Shown piece after piece: positions 21,901 to 32,075 of a DNA stretch of 64,000 bases. The notes beneath the pieces are model-generated. The model saw only the letters and a list, made by a program, of their open reading frames with translations, was not told the origin of the DNA and made no database searches. Where the stretch lies: positions 29,978,619-30,042,618 of the forward strand of contig OX031071.1 in assembly GCA_943736015.1 (NCBI GenBank). The letters are read 5' to 3'. A program made the position numbers and the translations under genes. This DNA is from Tridacna crocea (lineage: Eukaryota; Mollusca; Bivalvia; Cardiida; Cardiidae). Position 1 is the first letter of the stretch; the number at the start of each line of letters is the position of its first letter.

Positions 21901-24119
21901 TTAGGTAGGAAATAAAGAATTAGATCTACATAAATAAATCCTATCTGTAGCTCTGACTATTCTGTAAACAATCACGTGTCTTAACGACTCCCAAAACAGA
22001 CAGGTTTTGAAAATGTTTTGGAGAAAGCTGGAACATGCTGATTCTCCACAATCTCATATTTTTTTAATTAGAGCCACAATTTTATTGCCTTCTGATAATG
22101 CTTTCAATTTTGACTGGTGTAAAATTTGGTCGACTGGTACAGATTTGAGTCAATAGAAAAACAACGAGTTTACACTCGTCCAAATTAAAGACGACTTTCA
22201 TAGACAGTATAGACTAAGATCAGGGTACACAGAGTTTGCAGTCTGATCAGGTAATTCTACACTTTCCGTGTACCAAGTCATTAAGTAGGCCTACTATCAC
22301 TGGATGATAGTCATTGTAAGACTGATTTTGTTCTTTTCTTATCGTGGAACATTGCCTACGTGAGAAAGTAGCCAGTGGCTTGGAAAAACCGTTGAGTGTA
22401 GATCAGAATTAGACCATTGAATGTGCAGTCTCATCCTGAATCTGCACTATCCAATTTGGTAAACAGCAGAAAACCTCCAAAGTATTTTATCTACCTCATG
22501 TCAGAGCAGCAGCAGTTCTGGTTGTTCATACAAATGTGAAATAGGGGCTTAATGTATTTGCGAAAAGTTTTGACCCAGGTCAGCCTGCGCAGGCCGGAAC
22601 TTTTCGATAGGCCATATTGGTTAGTTTTCTGTATATCCAAGTACCAGTGAACCACGTGATTCAGTATTTTTGTTTTTGGTTACACCCAGCGTATTTTTGT
22701 GATGTATAATAGTGCGATAACTTTTTCGGTATCATGTATCATGGAAATGCATTCAGCCCCCTTTTGTCAGACACGTAAACCAGCCGATCTGGTTTAAAAA
22801 AAAACTCTAAGGTGTTTTACGTAGCCTAAATCTGAGCAGCAGCTATTCTGGTTGTTCATAAAACTACCGAGGACAGCACTGTTCTCACGGCTTCTATAGA
22901 TCTGTTATGTATGGTCCATAAATCCTGTAGATCAACAATCATCCGTATTCATAATAAATCACTCGCAAACTACGTAATTCTTTTTCAAAATCAACAGTAA
23001 GATTGTGAATTTTAAATAGGTTCTTATAGATCTGATCAATGCGATCTCACTTTCAAATGTAGATTTTTGTCTCTTACCGGCAGTTTGTCCATCTCCCGCA
23101 ATGTTATCAAAAGCTGTCAGGGTCGTTGAAAACTGAAAAAGATAGGCCCTATAGATCTATTTCTAACGTAAATAGCCTACTATAACTTTTAAGGCCTAAA
23201 TATGATCTCGGCAAAGCTGAATTAAACTTTTGGTACTTACATGGATAATAGGCCTATAGATAGATCTAGTATAGATCAAGATTAGACTACACAGAGCGTG
23301 CAGTCTAATCCTGAGTCTACAACGTCCGATTTCTTCATTTCCAAGGATTAATCATACTTTATTCATTGCTAGATCTACTTAAGATTTGTTCCTTTCACAT
23401 TGTTTCGACTTTGTAAGAAAACAGCCTAAGATTTGTCCACCTACCACGATTAATCAGGGAAACATCGCAAAAGACGGGATAAAACTTTTTGAGTTGTTTA
23501 TAAAACCGATTTGCTTCAAGCATCATTGTGAGAGAATTCCTTAGAACTTCTTTCAGAATGTTTCCAAAATCCCCGACTGTACATAATTATGATCTGTACT
23601 CTGACAAAGGGAGGCTTACTGTATCTCTGTATTCCATGGTACCAAGTAAAATTGACCAAGAGCGAAAAGTTTTAGACTACGCAGGCTGACCTGGGTCGAT
23701 ACTTTTCACAATAGTCTACATTAGACCCTCTTTTCTCAGAGCATGGCTCATACAGACTAAGTGGCAAACCGAGTCCATTCATTAAAGCAACTCAAAGATA
23801 TATTGATGCCTTCTTAATGAGTGACGTCATATTGTGACGTCATTTTTGTCTTCAGTTTCCCGCACAGCGTTTCATTACTATGCACTTGTATATCTCTAGC
23901 GGTCGTTAGAGTAAAGTTTTAGTTGTGGATAAATCTGGAGAACTTCGATATTCTGGACAAATCTAAGTAGATCTAGATTATTTTTATTTTTCATGATTGA
24001 CATTTGAACAACTGTTTGTGTGTTTTACTTTACGAAAATCTTTCGATTTGTTGCTAAGAGTGCAGATTAAGATTAGATAAATTATACTGTAGATCTAGAA
24101 CGTGCAGTCCGATCTTATA
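21901..24119. other. No gene seen; many short dispersed palindromes
   Basis: Carries at least four copies of the AGATCAGACTGCAC...GTGCAGTCTGATCTT palindrome family (22205-22265, 22392-22445, 23272-23319, 24060-24118). Also two copies of a GAAAAGTTTTGACCCAGGTC-type foldback (22563-22611; 23655-23710). A short direct repeat (GAGCAGCAG...TTCTGGTTGTTCATA) recurs at 22503 and 22836. Confidence 0.5.
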
Positions 24120-25129
24120 GAGCAACGGCGGGTATTATCGACACTTTAAGAGATCGGAAAGTGTGGTGTCGATAACAGCCGCTTTAAATACAAACTGAAG
24201 TTATCAGTGGTTTATTTTGCGGATACTCTACTGATCTACACGTATATTATAATGGTGTAAAGTTGCGTATTGCAGCAAACAACGCCAACATTACATAAGG
24301 GTATGTCGGGTGATATCGACAGGCTTCGTCTATTATCGACATTGTATTTAATTTTCAAGAATTTAACATCAAAATCCTCTTTTAACTCATCATTATGGGT
24401 TTTATTCAGTACTCATTGCCGAAGTAGATCTAATATAAAGCAATTAAAGCAAAACTTGACGCGTAACATAGGTACAACCGCAAAAGAAGGCCGAACGGCT
24501 ACAAGTTGGTAATATCATGGACTAAGATGTCTGGACATTGCACCAGTGCGCACCATTTCTATGGCCTATGACATGTTATTTGACGAGTATTGACCTCGTT
24601 TTGGAGTTTTCAAGCCAAAATTTGTCTGGACATAGCTGTAACCCGAAAGATAAAAAGGAATTGTGGTTACATAAAACATATTAATTCTTATTTCTTTTGT
24701 TCATGTCTTAATCTGTCGATAATTGCCTATCACACAAATTAGCATCGCCAGTCATCGACACATGAATAAGCTGCTTTATGGTGAGCAAAACACGCTCAAT
24801 TTTGTGATGCTAACACTATTTTATATCTGACACTCGTATTTAAGTTTGAATTCAAGCAATCGAGCACGTTTCAGTACGCCCTTCACGCTGACAAAAACCA
24901 CCACCCTCCTTATCGTAGACGTTAACGTAGGGAAATTTTATTACTGTAAAATTTTACTGACTCTTTGGGACTTACAGAGTACTGTTAACTTCTAGCACTG
25001 TGATTAGATAAAATATTGATGTCATATTTTACATCATAAAAAGGAAATTTGTTCATCTTTCATGGAATTAAGGGACACAATAAAGAATTGACGATAACTG
25101 CCGACGGTCGGCAATACCCGACGTTGCTC
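24120..25129. mobile_element. 1.0-kb TIR element with TA flanks
   Basis: Terminal inverted repeats GAGCAACGGCGGGTATT (24120) and its counterpart AATACCCGACGTTGCTC (ends 25129), one mismatch in 17, each flanked by TA (24118-24119; 25130-25131). The motif ATCGACA / TGTCGAT recurs at least six times inside (about 24138, 24165, 24313, 24329, 24712, 24757). Flanking TA is the Tc1/mariner duplication but is only 2 bp. No transposase is seen. Confidence 0.55.
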
Positions 25130-25357
25130 TAGATCTAGATCTACGTTATAGGCGACTTTCTTAGAAATTCCATACAGATCTTGATCTTGTGCTAGATCTA
25201 TAGACTTGTATGGAATAATGTTTGTTAGATGGGTGTTCATGGCGCTTTCAACAATAAAAATAGATTCAAGTTAAACCACGGCGACAGCTTACTGTTTATT
25301 GACATGAAGACGTTGGGATGATTATATATTGAATTTTATTGTTTTCTTTTCTTTCAG
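25130..25357. other. AT-rich spacer before the putative non-coding exon
   Basis: AGATCT-rich. It may contain the promoter of the downstream gene, but no TATA or initiator is clear. Confidence 0.4.
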
Positions 25358-25447
25358 AATTCATCAGAAGAACAGAACTGATAAAGTTCTACTGTAACAC
25401 AGTTCCTTTTGTTGAGGTCTTGCCGTACAAGTATTTCAGGCAAACAG
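25358..25447 (+). other. Putative non-coding exon upstream of the B-box gene
   Basis: A strong polypyrimidine acceptor (GTTTTCTTTTCTTTCAG) precedes it, and CAAACAG|GTAACAG closes it. It contains no ATG likely to start the downstream protein. It could splice to the acceptor TTAATCTATTGTAG at 26219-26220, placing 5'UTR immediately before the ATG at 26236. The intervening intron carries a MITE. This is inferred from splice motifs only. Confidence 0.35.
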
Positions 25448-25974
25448 GTAACAGTCGATAGATGTACCCGCGGATTACATGTTTGTAACACAATGGTAGA
25501 TCTAGTCTAGTCTACTAACTTTAGATACAGTAATTTTGCTTTACTTTTTTTCATTTCTTGAATAGAGGGTAGATCTAGGAGAACTTTACTCAATGTACAT
25601 GTATTTAAGACCTGTCTGTCGATTGGCTGAGCCAAAATATCCGGGTTATTCAAAAGGCCATAACTAGTCTTGGGAAACAGGAATAGAGTTTGGAAACACA
25701 GGCAAATCGGATTAGATCTACATTTTTTGTTTGGTTTTTATGATGTTTAACGTCGTTTTTAACGCCAGATTTGGTCAGATTACATTGCTGCGGCCAGTCA
25801 CCTACGATACTTTCATTGAGTTTCTTTTATCAGTGCTTTGCCAAACGTTCTTCTAGTCACTGGCTGCTTTTCCACAGACTAAATCTATGGTCAAAACAAT
25901 GATCAGATATTAAAAGCATTTCTTTGTAAAGTAACTTTTTTTAAATGCAGATCTAGCTATGCATTCTTTAGACG

Positions 25975-26185
25975 AAACAACTAGAAAATTGATAGCATCT
26001 GCAAACGACAAATTAGATAGATCTATTCATAAAGTAACGACCTTTTTTTTTTAACGGACGAAAAATCATTGTGAAAAAGGGAGAAAATGCTGATAACCAG
26101 CTTTTTCTCTTTTTTTCCACAATATTTCCAAAGCTTTCTTCTTCAAATTCGTTCAAATACGGGTTTGCCAGGTACGGATTTAAAT
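25975..26185. mobile_element. TTAA-type MITE in the 5'UTR intron
   Basis: Hairpin AAATCATTGTGAAAAAGGG, GAAAATGCTGATAACCAGC and the mirror arm, with outer landmarks GCATCTGCAAACGACAAATT and TCGTTCAAATACGGG. Termini are lost. Confidence 0.65.
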
Positions 26186-26235
26186 TTATGAAATAACTGA
26201 ATGTTTTTAATCTATTGTAGAAATACATTCACAGC

Positions 26236-27534
26236 ATGGCAGAAAACATACTATACAGTCAGAAAGAAGGAAGAGATGAGGAGAAAGAAGGAGCGAAAGA
26301 AGAAGAAAAAATGTACAAACAATTAAAAGAATTGGAAGTGAGAGAGAGGGGGAAGAAAACGTCTAAGTGTGAAAGTTGTGTGAGCGTGGATCGGTTCGAA
26401 AGCGTGGCTGTTTTTCTTTGTTTTCTGTGTGAGATGTACGTTTGTGGTGAATGTTTGAATCAACATAAACTGCATGAAGGAATGAAAGTGGAGAAAAAAG
26501 GATTTTGGGCGAATATAATGAAAAAAGTACAGAAAGCGAAGATAGAGAGAGAGAAGAATGAGAGAAAGAGAATGTTAGGAACATTTGTTGATGATTTGAT
26601 GAATGAGAGTGAAATAGAGAGAAGAAACGAGCTGTTAACCAGCCACCGCAATGTTTGTGATCGAGTTTACGCAAAACACAAATTGGATCAGAACAAGTAT
26701 AGTAGGATAACTGGATTGTGTGGACTGGAGAACAAAAGGTTGGTAGTCTGTGATCATCTTAATTTTTGTATTAAAATATTTAAACTGGGAAGTCACGCGC
26801 TACAACGTTATATACGGTTTGTAGGGTCTGAGTCTTGGCCTTGGGATGTTACAGAAATAGATCTAAAACATAATTCTTCTGAACCGAACTTAGTGTCCGA
26901 CAGTAGTTCTGATATTTCTGTAACAGACCGGGCTGATCCGGATAAACAATGTTTGATAGCAGTAACGTTACCAGGGAAACTGCAAATAATGTTTATAGAT
27001 TTAAGCAAAAAACCCGCTAAAGCACAAAAAACAATAAAAACAGAGAAAATATGTTATTCTATACAGTTTTATGATGACAAGATTTTTACCGTCTGTAAAG
27101 GTCTTGATTCTCCCTGGTCTGTTTATATTTACTCTACAGACGGAGACACGCTAAACATGTTTTACTCTGGTATCCATGGTTACTTTATCCCTGGTCCTTA
27201 TCTCGCCGTTGTTTCTGGACGAGTCTATATAACGGATTGGTCCAATAACAAAGTACAATGTAGAAATGTTGAGGGTCAACTTATCTCAGAATTAAAAATT
27301 GAAGGGTCGAGGCCTGAAGGAATCAGTGTAGACCCAGATAACAACGTTTATGTATGTGCACGGGAACACAACACAGTTTATAAACTGGATGCTGATCTGA
27401 CTCGATACAATCAGACTACAGATTATATAAGGAGACCCCGCGCTCTGTGTTATTACAGAGACAAATTATTTATCAGCCATTACGACTGGTCGCCATCTTT
27501 ACAGAACTTTGTTACTGTGGTCCGACTGCTGTAA
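26236..27534 (+). CDS. B-box / NHL-type beta-propeller protein (TRIM-like, no RING)
   Basis: One 432-residue open frame. Residues 10-44 are a Glu/Lys-rich, probably helical leader. Residues 45-80 form a B-box-like zinc site: C45, C48, C62, C65, C70, C73, H77, H80. Residues 85-150 are basic and charged, shorter than the coiled coil of most TRIM proteins. From about 160 to 432, repeated strands (GRVYITDWSNNKVQC, GISVDPDNNVYVCAREHNTV, DKLFISHYDW) suggest an NHL-like beta-propeller. B-box/NHL proteins act as scaffolds or, with a RING, as ubiquitin ligases; no RING is present, so ligase activity is not expected from this chain alone. A splice acceptor lies 15 nt before the ATG. Such genes are greatly expanded in bivalves and often have a single coding exon. 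It overlaps no repeat and shows no frameshift. The substrate is unknown. Confidence 0.88.
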   Translation: MAENILYSQKEGRDEEKEGAKEEEKMYKQLKELEVRERGKKTSKCESCVSVDRFESVAVFLCFLCEMYVCGECLNQHKLHEGMKVEKKGFWANIMKKVQKAKIEREKNERKRMLGTFVDDLMNESEIERRNELLTSHRNVCDRVYAKHKLDQNKYSRITGLCGLENKRLVVCDHLNFCIKIFKLGSHALQRYIRFVGSESWPWDVTEIDLKHNSSEPNLVSDSSSDISVTDRADPDKQCLIAVTLPGKLQIMFIDLSKKPAKAQKTIKTEKICYSIQFYDDKIFTVCKGLDSPWSVYIYSTDGDTLNMFYSGIHGYFIPGPYLAVVSGRVYITDWSNNKVQCRNVEGQLISELKIEGSRPEGISVDPDNNVYVCAREHNTVYKLDADLTRYNQTTDYIRRPRALCYYRDKLFISHYDWSPSLQNFVTVVRLL

Positions 27535-27689
27535 CGACACCTCGACCTGGACATTGTATATCATTGTGGACTTTAGTCATCGGACATTTAAATCTGCACC
27601 ACAATGTATTCTTTTGTTACCATGGTTACCGTGTTACCTCTTCAACCCATATTATGACTTTGAAGGTTTATTTTTTTTTCGCGGAGATT

Positions 27690-27737
27690 GTAGACAAAGA
27701 TCAGTCTGCACATACGTGCAGCTTGATCTTTGCCTAC
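27690..27737. repeat. Near-perfect 48-nt palindrome in the predicted 3'UTR
   Basis: GTAGACAAAGATCAG(T)CTGCAC pairs with GTGCAG(C)TTGATCTTTGCCTAC. It is a copy of the dispersed AGATCAGACTGCAC family, 155 nt past the stop codon and before AATAAA at 27852. In RNA it would form a long hairpin. Confidence 0.8.
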
Positions 27738-27851
27738 ATTCCCCGCTTTTGTATGAATAAGTTTATTAAACAATTGCCATTTCCTGCCGATGAATTTCAC
27801 GAAATCTATTTTTGTGATAATTTATTTTAACGAACATTCGGCAGGATGTGG

Positions 27852-27857
27852 AATAAA
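27852..27857 (+). terminator. Candidate polyadenylation signal AATAAA of the B-box gene
   Basis: AATAAATAAG about 318 nt after the stop codon, followed by a T-rich stretch. It is the first canonical hexamer downstream. More AATAAA motifs occur later, so the true site is not certain. Confidence 0.5.
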
Positions 27858-29149
27858 TAAGTTTTTTCTCAACATTTCCTTTTACTTTTTTTAGTAAGCT
27901 AGCTGTCGTTGGAAATCTTGTCATCTTTTATTCATTTGGCTTTATTTATTTATTTTTAATCAAGTAATTTATTTTTTTCGCCAATTCTAATCGAACTTGC
28001 CCCACCCACACTCTCCGAATCTTTGCTATTCATGAATTTAACTCCCCCCCGCCCCGTTTGAAAAAAATCACAATTCTCGACAATCTATAAACATTAATTG
28101 ACTTCTAAACGTGATTCTATCAAACATTGTTTATCTGGAAAAACAACGTGGCAGCAGTATTTTATCTATATGCATCATTATCGCCGTTCTGAATGTTTTC
28201 TCTTCACAAAAACTGCCGTCAAATCACAGACTACCTTTCTTCTTATCTAGTCCCCATAATTCACATGTGGTTGTGTTTTTTATCGATAATTACGGGATTG
28301 TATTTGTTCATTTTCCGGTCCAATTCGCGTTTTACAAGAAAGAGAGAGAGAATTGGAATTTTACGATTTTTTCTTTTCATATTTATTGCCTGTAGTCTAG
28401 ATCGCTATTTTTTATTTAAAGAAAAAAAAAGTCCATTCTTTGTGTACATTTTTTGTTGCGTAATTGTATATTTTCATGTATACATGTATATTCAATAAGA
28501 GACTACGTATTACATTAGGAAAATAATAAAAAAAATGTATGTCTTGTGGTTTTGTCACCTATTTCAATACTTACATGTAGTTCAGTGACAAACCATATTT
28601 TGATGTTTAATTTTGTCGTAATAATCTCAATAGCTTCCTTTTAAAATACTAAATATGTTTTCAAGTCAACAATTTGTTTAACATTCTCTTCTTTTCCTTC
28701 TGATTTAATGTACTTCGTGATTTCGAACGTACTCTATTAAATAAATTTTGAATAAATGTTGAATATTTGTATTTATGTAAACTCTTTGTTTTGTTATTAT
28801 TTCTACACAAAAATATCATTGAAAGCTTCCAGACACATACATGTATTACCCAAAGGTCTGATCACAGGTAACTGACAATAAAAACACATCTTTGATGATT
28901 TGGGGGTTAGAACCTCAACTCCGGCTGTCTACCTATGCATTGTTTTGGTTTTTGCTGTTTTGATACCCTTTTCAACAATATTTCAGTTATGTCGTAGCAG
29001 CCAGTACAACTATCCAGGCTTTGCAGAAATTTCTTACATCAGTGCTTCACATTTTTTGCAAGCTACTGGCTGGTCCGTGCTTTCCTTACATAGACATTAT
29101 AAAAGACAACTGAATCCTGTCCCATTGGCTATTATTAATACTTGAAGAC
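27858..29149. other. No gene seen
   Basis: T-rich with frames of 80-101 codons lacking any domain. The segment 28980-29085 (TTACATCAGTGCTTCACATT, GCTACTGGCTGG) belongs to a dispersed repeat also seen near 25815, 46030 and 61420. Confidence 0.5.
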
Positions 29150-29600
29150 AAATTTGGTCAAGCCAAGACCCCAACTGGCGACCCTTGAATTACATGTATA
29201 TAGGGAAACTTTAATAATCTACTCGTACATAGCCATAAGGCCTAGGGCTACCAAATTTTGTGTGTAGCTTTATCTTACAGGCCTCTACCAAGAGGGCCCA
29301 AATTTTAACTTTGGGGGTCAAGTTTGACCGCACCCCAGGGGTCACAAGTTTTACATTGGCTTTTATAGTGGAAACTTGATAAACCTGTCTCATGGGTCAC
29401 ATATTTTAGAGGGCCTTTTATTGAGCAAACTTGCTTTACAGGGCTTTTTGTTGGGCAAGATTAAAAAATCTCCTTGTTTATAACCACACATTCTAGTTTC
29501 ATATTGTAGGTCTGGGGTCAAAATTGGCTCCATTCCAGGGATCACAAGTTTAACATGGGCTTCAAAGTATAGTCACTTCAATTTAAACATTAATCAAGGG
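29150..29600. repeat. Dispersed repeat with internal GGGGTCA...GGGGTCACAAGTTT iteration
   Basis: TTTGGGGGTCAAGTTTGACC, CCCCAGGGGTCACAAGTTT, GGTCTGGGGTCAAAATTGG and CCAGGGATCACAAGTTTAAC show two diverged units of about 235 bp. No coding. Confidence 0.55.
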
Positions 29601-30180
29601 AAATAACTCTTTTAATGAAAGATAAAGTTTGGTACTACTTACCTCCCTTGATGATCAAACTGCATTGATACATGATTGGTGCCAGACATTAAGTTCTTTG
29701 ATACAAAATATTCTGTTTTCAAGGAGTGTGATTCATTTTGATGCTAATAGTTATGCTCACATGAGGTGAATAATAAATCCAGAGTAAGGTTTCTATCAAT
29801 CAGCTAATTTTTCCAAGGATTTTACCTTTCATGCCAATGAATTAATCTGCTTGTATTGCCTGACAGTGTTCATTGTTTTTGAAGGCCCTCTTTTTCATGG
29901 TCATGAACACTTCAATTTGTGTGGCAAAGGGTTAAAAAGCCAGTGGAGCGATACAGGGCCATCATGGCCCTCTTGTTTCTCTTGCCCACGATAGTTTTCA
30001 GACTTTTCAAAAGACAAATACCAGGTTTCAAGCCACACTTGATTTGTTATCTGCAAATGTTTCAATGCGGACCAGTCTAATATTTTGTTGATTGAATGGT
30101 GTTGAACACCGCTTTCATTATTATTTCAGTCCTATTATGACTACAGCTTACATATTCAATGTATGTCAAGAAATTCACTA
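29601..30180. other. No gene seen; MITE fragments
   Basis: Half copies of the TTAA-type MITE lie at about 29845-29935 (ending GTGGCAAAGGGTTAA) and 29980-30080. GGGCCATCATGGCCCTC near 29957 is the end block of the minisatellite family. Confidence 0.5.
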
Positions 30181-30275
30181 GAACAAGGTAAGGGCTCTCG
30201 AAGTGTATTGCCCAAGAACAGTACAGCTGGCTCGAACCAGAGACCTTCAGGTTACGAGCCCTACACCTTAACACT
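30181..30275 (-). repeat. tRNA-derived SINE fragment
   Basis: On the minus strand: A-box-like TTAAGGTGTAGGGC, CTCGTAACCTG, B-box CTGGTTCGAGCC, then TTGGGCAATACACTTCGAG, a conserved kind of SINE body motif. The 3' tail is not identified. Confidence 0.6.
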
Positions 30276-31205
30276 TCAATCTGCGCAAATTTTGTTTCAT
30301 GGCTAGAAGTTGTTTGGTCGCTGAAAGACCATTAGACCCCTTTTCTCCAAAACCCTATACGGCCTTCAACACTTGAAAAGGCGCATTCGAACATTTGCGT
30401 AAAGTGTCTTCTCCAATCAACCTGTGCAGTCCGCACAGGCTAATCCAAGACAGCACTTAACAACTACATAAGATTTTGTGCTACAGTAGACTTGTGCAAA
30501 ACAGACAATACCATAAAAACAGATGGTGTTGTTTCGCGTGAAACTGTGCGGACTGCGCATGCTGATCCGAGACAACATTTTACACAAATGTTTGAAAGTC
30601 CCTTTTTGCATATTGCAGGCCATATTGTCTTAAACTGCGACATAAATCCGTCGATAATGCCCAGCAGTGAGTAAACAACTCAGTAACTATTGAGATTTAA
30701 AGATTAATTTTGTGGAGAAATTCAGTCAAGATATCGGACAGTTAAATCAAGATCAGACTGTACAGACCATGAAGTCTAATCTTAAATCTACACTGCCCAA
30801 ATAAGTAATCTTAAGTGTACTCATGAGCTGCAGAGCTGATTATAGTCCTGGTTTAAAGAACCAGAAAAGTGGAAGAACTGTTATACACAAGCCATACTTT
30901 TTTCAAAAGGGAGCCTAATGCATCTTTGAAAAGTATCGACAGGTCGATCTGAGCAGTCCATGCAGGCTGACCTTGCTCGAAACTTTTCCTATAAGTCAAC
31001 GTTCTGTATGTCAGAGGACCAGTCTTCTTCATGATTCAATCAATTGTTTACTCTTCACTCAAAAGTTCGACCTTCACACAGGAAGCTTTGACTTTTTCAA
31101 CTGACTGTCCTTTGACAAGGTACCTGCAATGTTGATTGCCAGAAACATGACTTAGGTACATGTAGCGATATGACTGAAACAATGTTTAAAGTGGCCTAAA
31201 TCACC
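30276..31205. other. No gene seen; short foldbacks
   Basis: Contains a CCTGTGCAGTCCGCACAGGC / TGCGGACTGCGCATGC pair (30420-30570), an AAGATCAGACTGTACAG palindrome near 30750-30800, and a GACAGGTCGATC...GCAGGCTGACC foldback near 30940-30990. Confidence 0.5.
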
Positions 31206-31350
31206 AAACAATGAATCCGTCTAGGTCCTTTGTGATACAGTGGTTAGTGTTGGTACCGTAACCAACATGTCTTGGGTTCCATTACTTCTGTTAAAGCAAA
31301 TTAAGCGATGATGTCCTTGGACAAGTTACTACAGAGTCCCTGCAAATCTT
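31206..31350 (+). repeat. tRNA-derived SINE fragment
   Basis: A-box-like CAGTGGTTAGTGTTGG, B-box-like CTTGGGTTCCATTAC, then TGATGTCCTTGGACAAGTTA, the body motif shared with the SINEs at 30181 and 31712. Confidence 0.6.
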
Positions 31351-31520
31351 TTAAAATCAATATTCAGCCATCTGTCTGTTTGATGTCACTGAAGTATAAG
31401 ATAGAAAGAAATCATAATTATACCAACAACATAGGAAAACTAAAGTACTTCATATTTTACACCATCTAAATTCCAAAATATTTTCTGTGTAAGTCTCACT
31501 TTGACTTTTATATCGACTTA

Positions 31521-31752
31521 GATAACATCCAAAAGCAACCAATGACTTCACATGATACATATGACTATGTGCAACGGTTACTGTGACACAACTGAGATAA
31601 CATCCAAAAGCAACCAATGACTTTCACATGATACATATGACTAGGTGCAACGGTTACTGTGACACAACTGAGATAACATCCAAAAGCAACCAATGACTTT
31701 CACATGATACATATGACTAGGTGCAACGGTTACTGTGACACAACTGTGATAA
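31521..31752. repeat. Tandem repeat, 74-77-bp unit, three copies
   Basis: Units start GATAACATCCAAAAGCAACC at 31521, 31595 and 31672 and are almost identical. Each ends GCAACGGTTACTGTGACAC, the A-box-like head of the SINE that follows, so the amplification arose at a SINE 5' end. Confidence 0.9.
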
Positions 31753-31900
31753 GCCTGAGATTGATTCCAGCTCAAGGCATTGTTGACGTATGAGTGTCCC
31801 TGGGCAATACACTGCAAAGCATCAGCCTAGTATTTGAGAAACCCAGGAATCATAAATAAGTGAGCTGTTACCGTGATATAACTTAAATATGTTCAATATA
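31712..31900 (+). repeat. tRNA-derived SINE fragment after the tandem repeat
   Basis: GGTTACTGTGACACAACTG, GAGATTGATTCCAGC (B-box-like), TGTCCCTGGGCAATACACTG (body motif). The 3' boundary is uncertain. Confidence 0.5.
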
Positions 31901-31989
31901 GGACAAAATACAACTCAAACACACACATATATTGTACAACATAAATAAATAAAACGTAAATCAAGATCAGAGTACAAAGTATTTGAAAC

Positions 31990-32075
31990 CATAGAGGTCC
32001 GTAGTTTGATTCCTGGCACCCATACACCATATGTTTACTCTATGGGTGATAGTAGTCAAACTACGGATCCCTATG
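31990..32075. repeat. Short foldback element
   Basis: Arms CATAGAGGTCCGTAGTTTGA and TCAAACTACGGATCCCTATG, 20 nt with two mismatches. A second inner stem CACCCATA / TATGGGTG suggests a cruciform-prone 86-bp unit. Confidence 0.7.

Noticed and set aside
26363..26674. 103-codon minus-strand frame opposite the B-box gene
   Set aside because: Antisense to a long, domain-bearing frame; its Ser/Leu/Phe-rich composition is the mirror of the Glu/Lys-rich sense strand.
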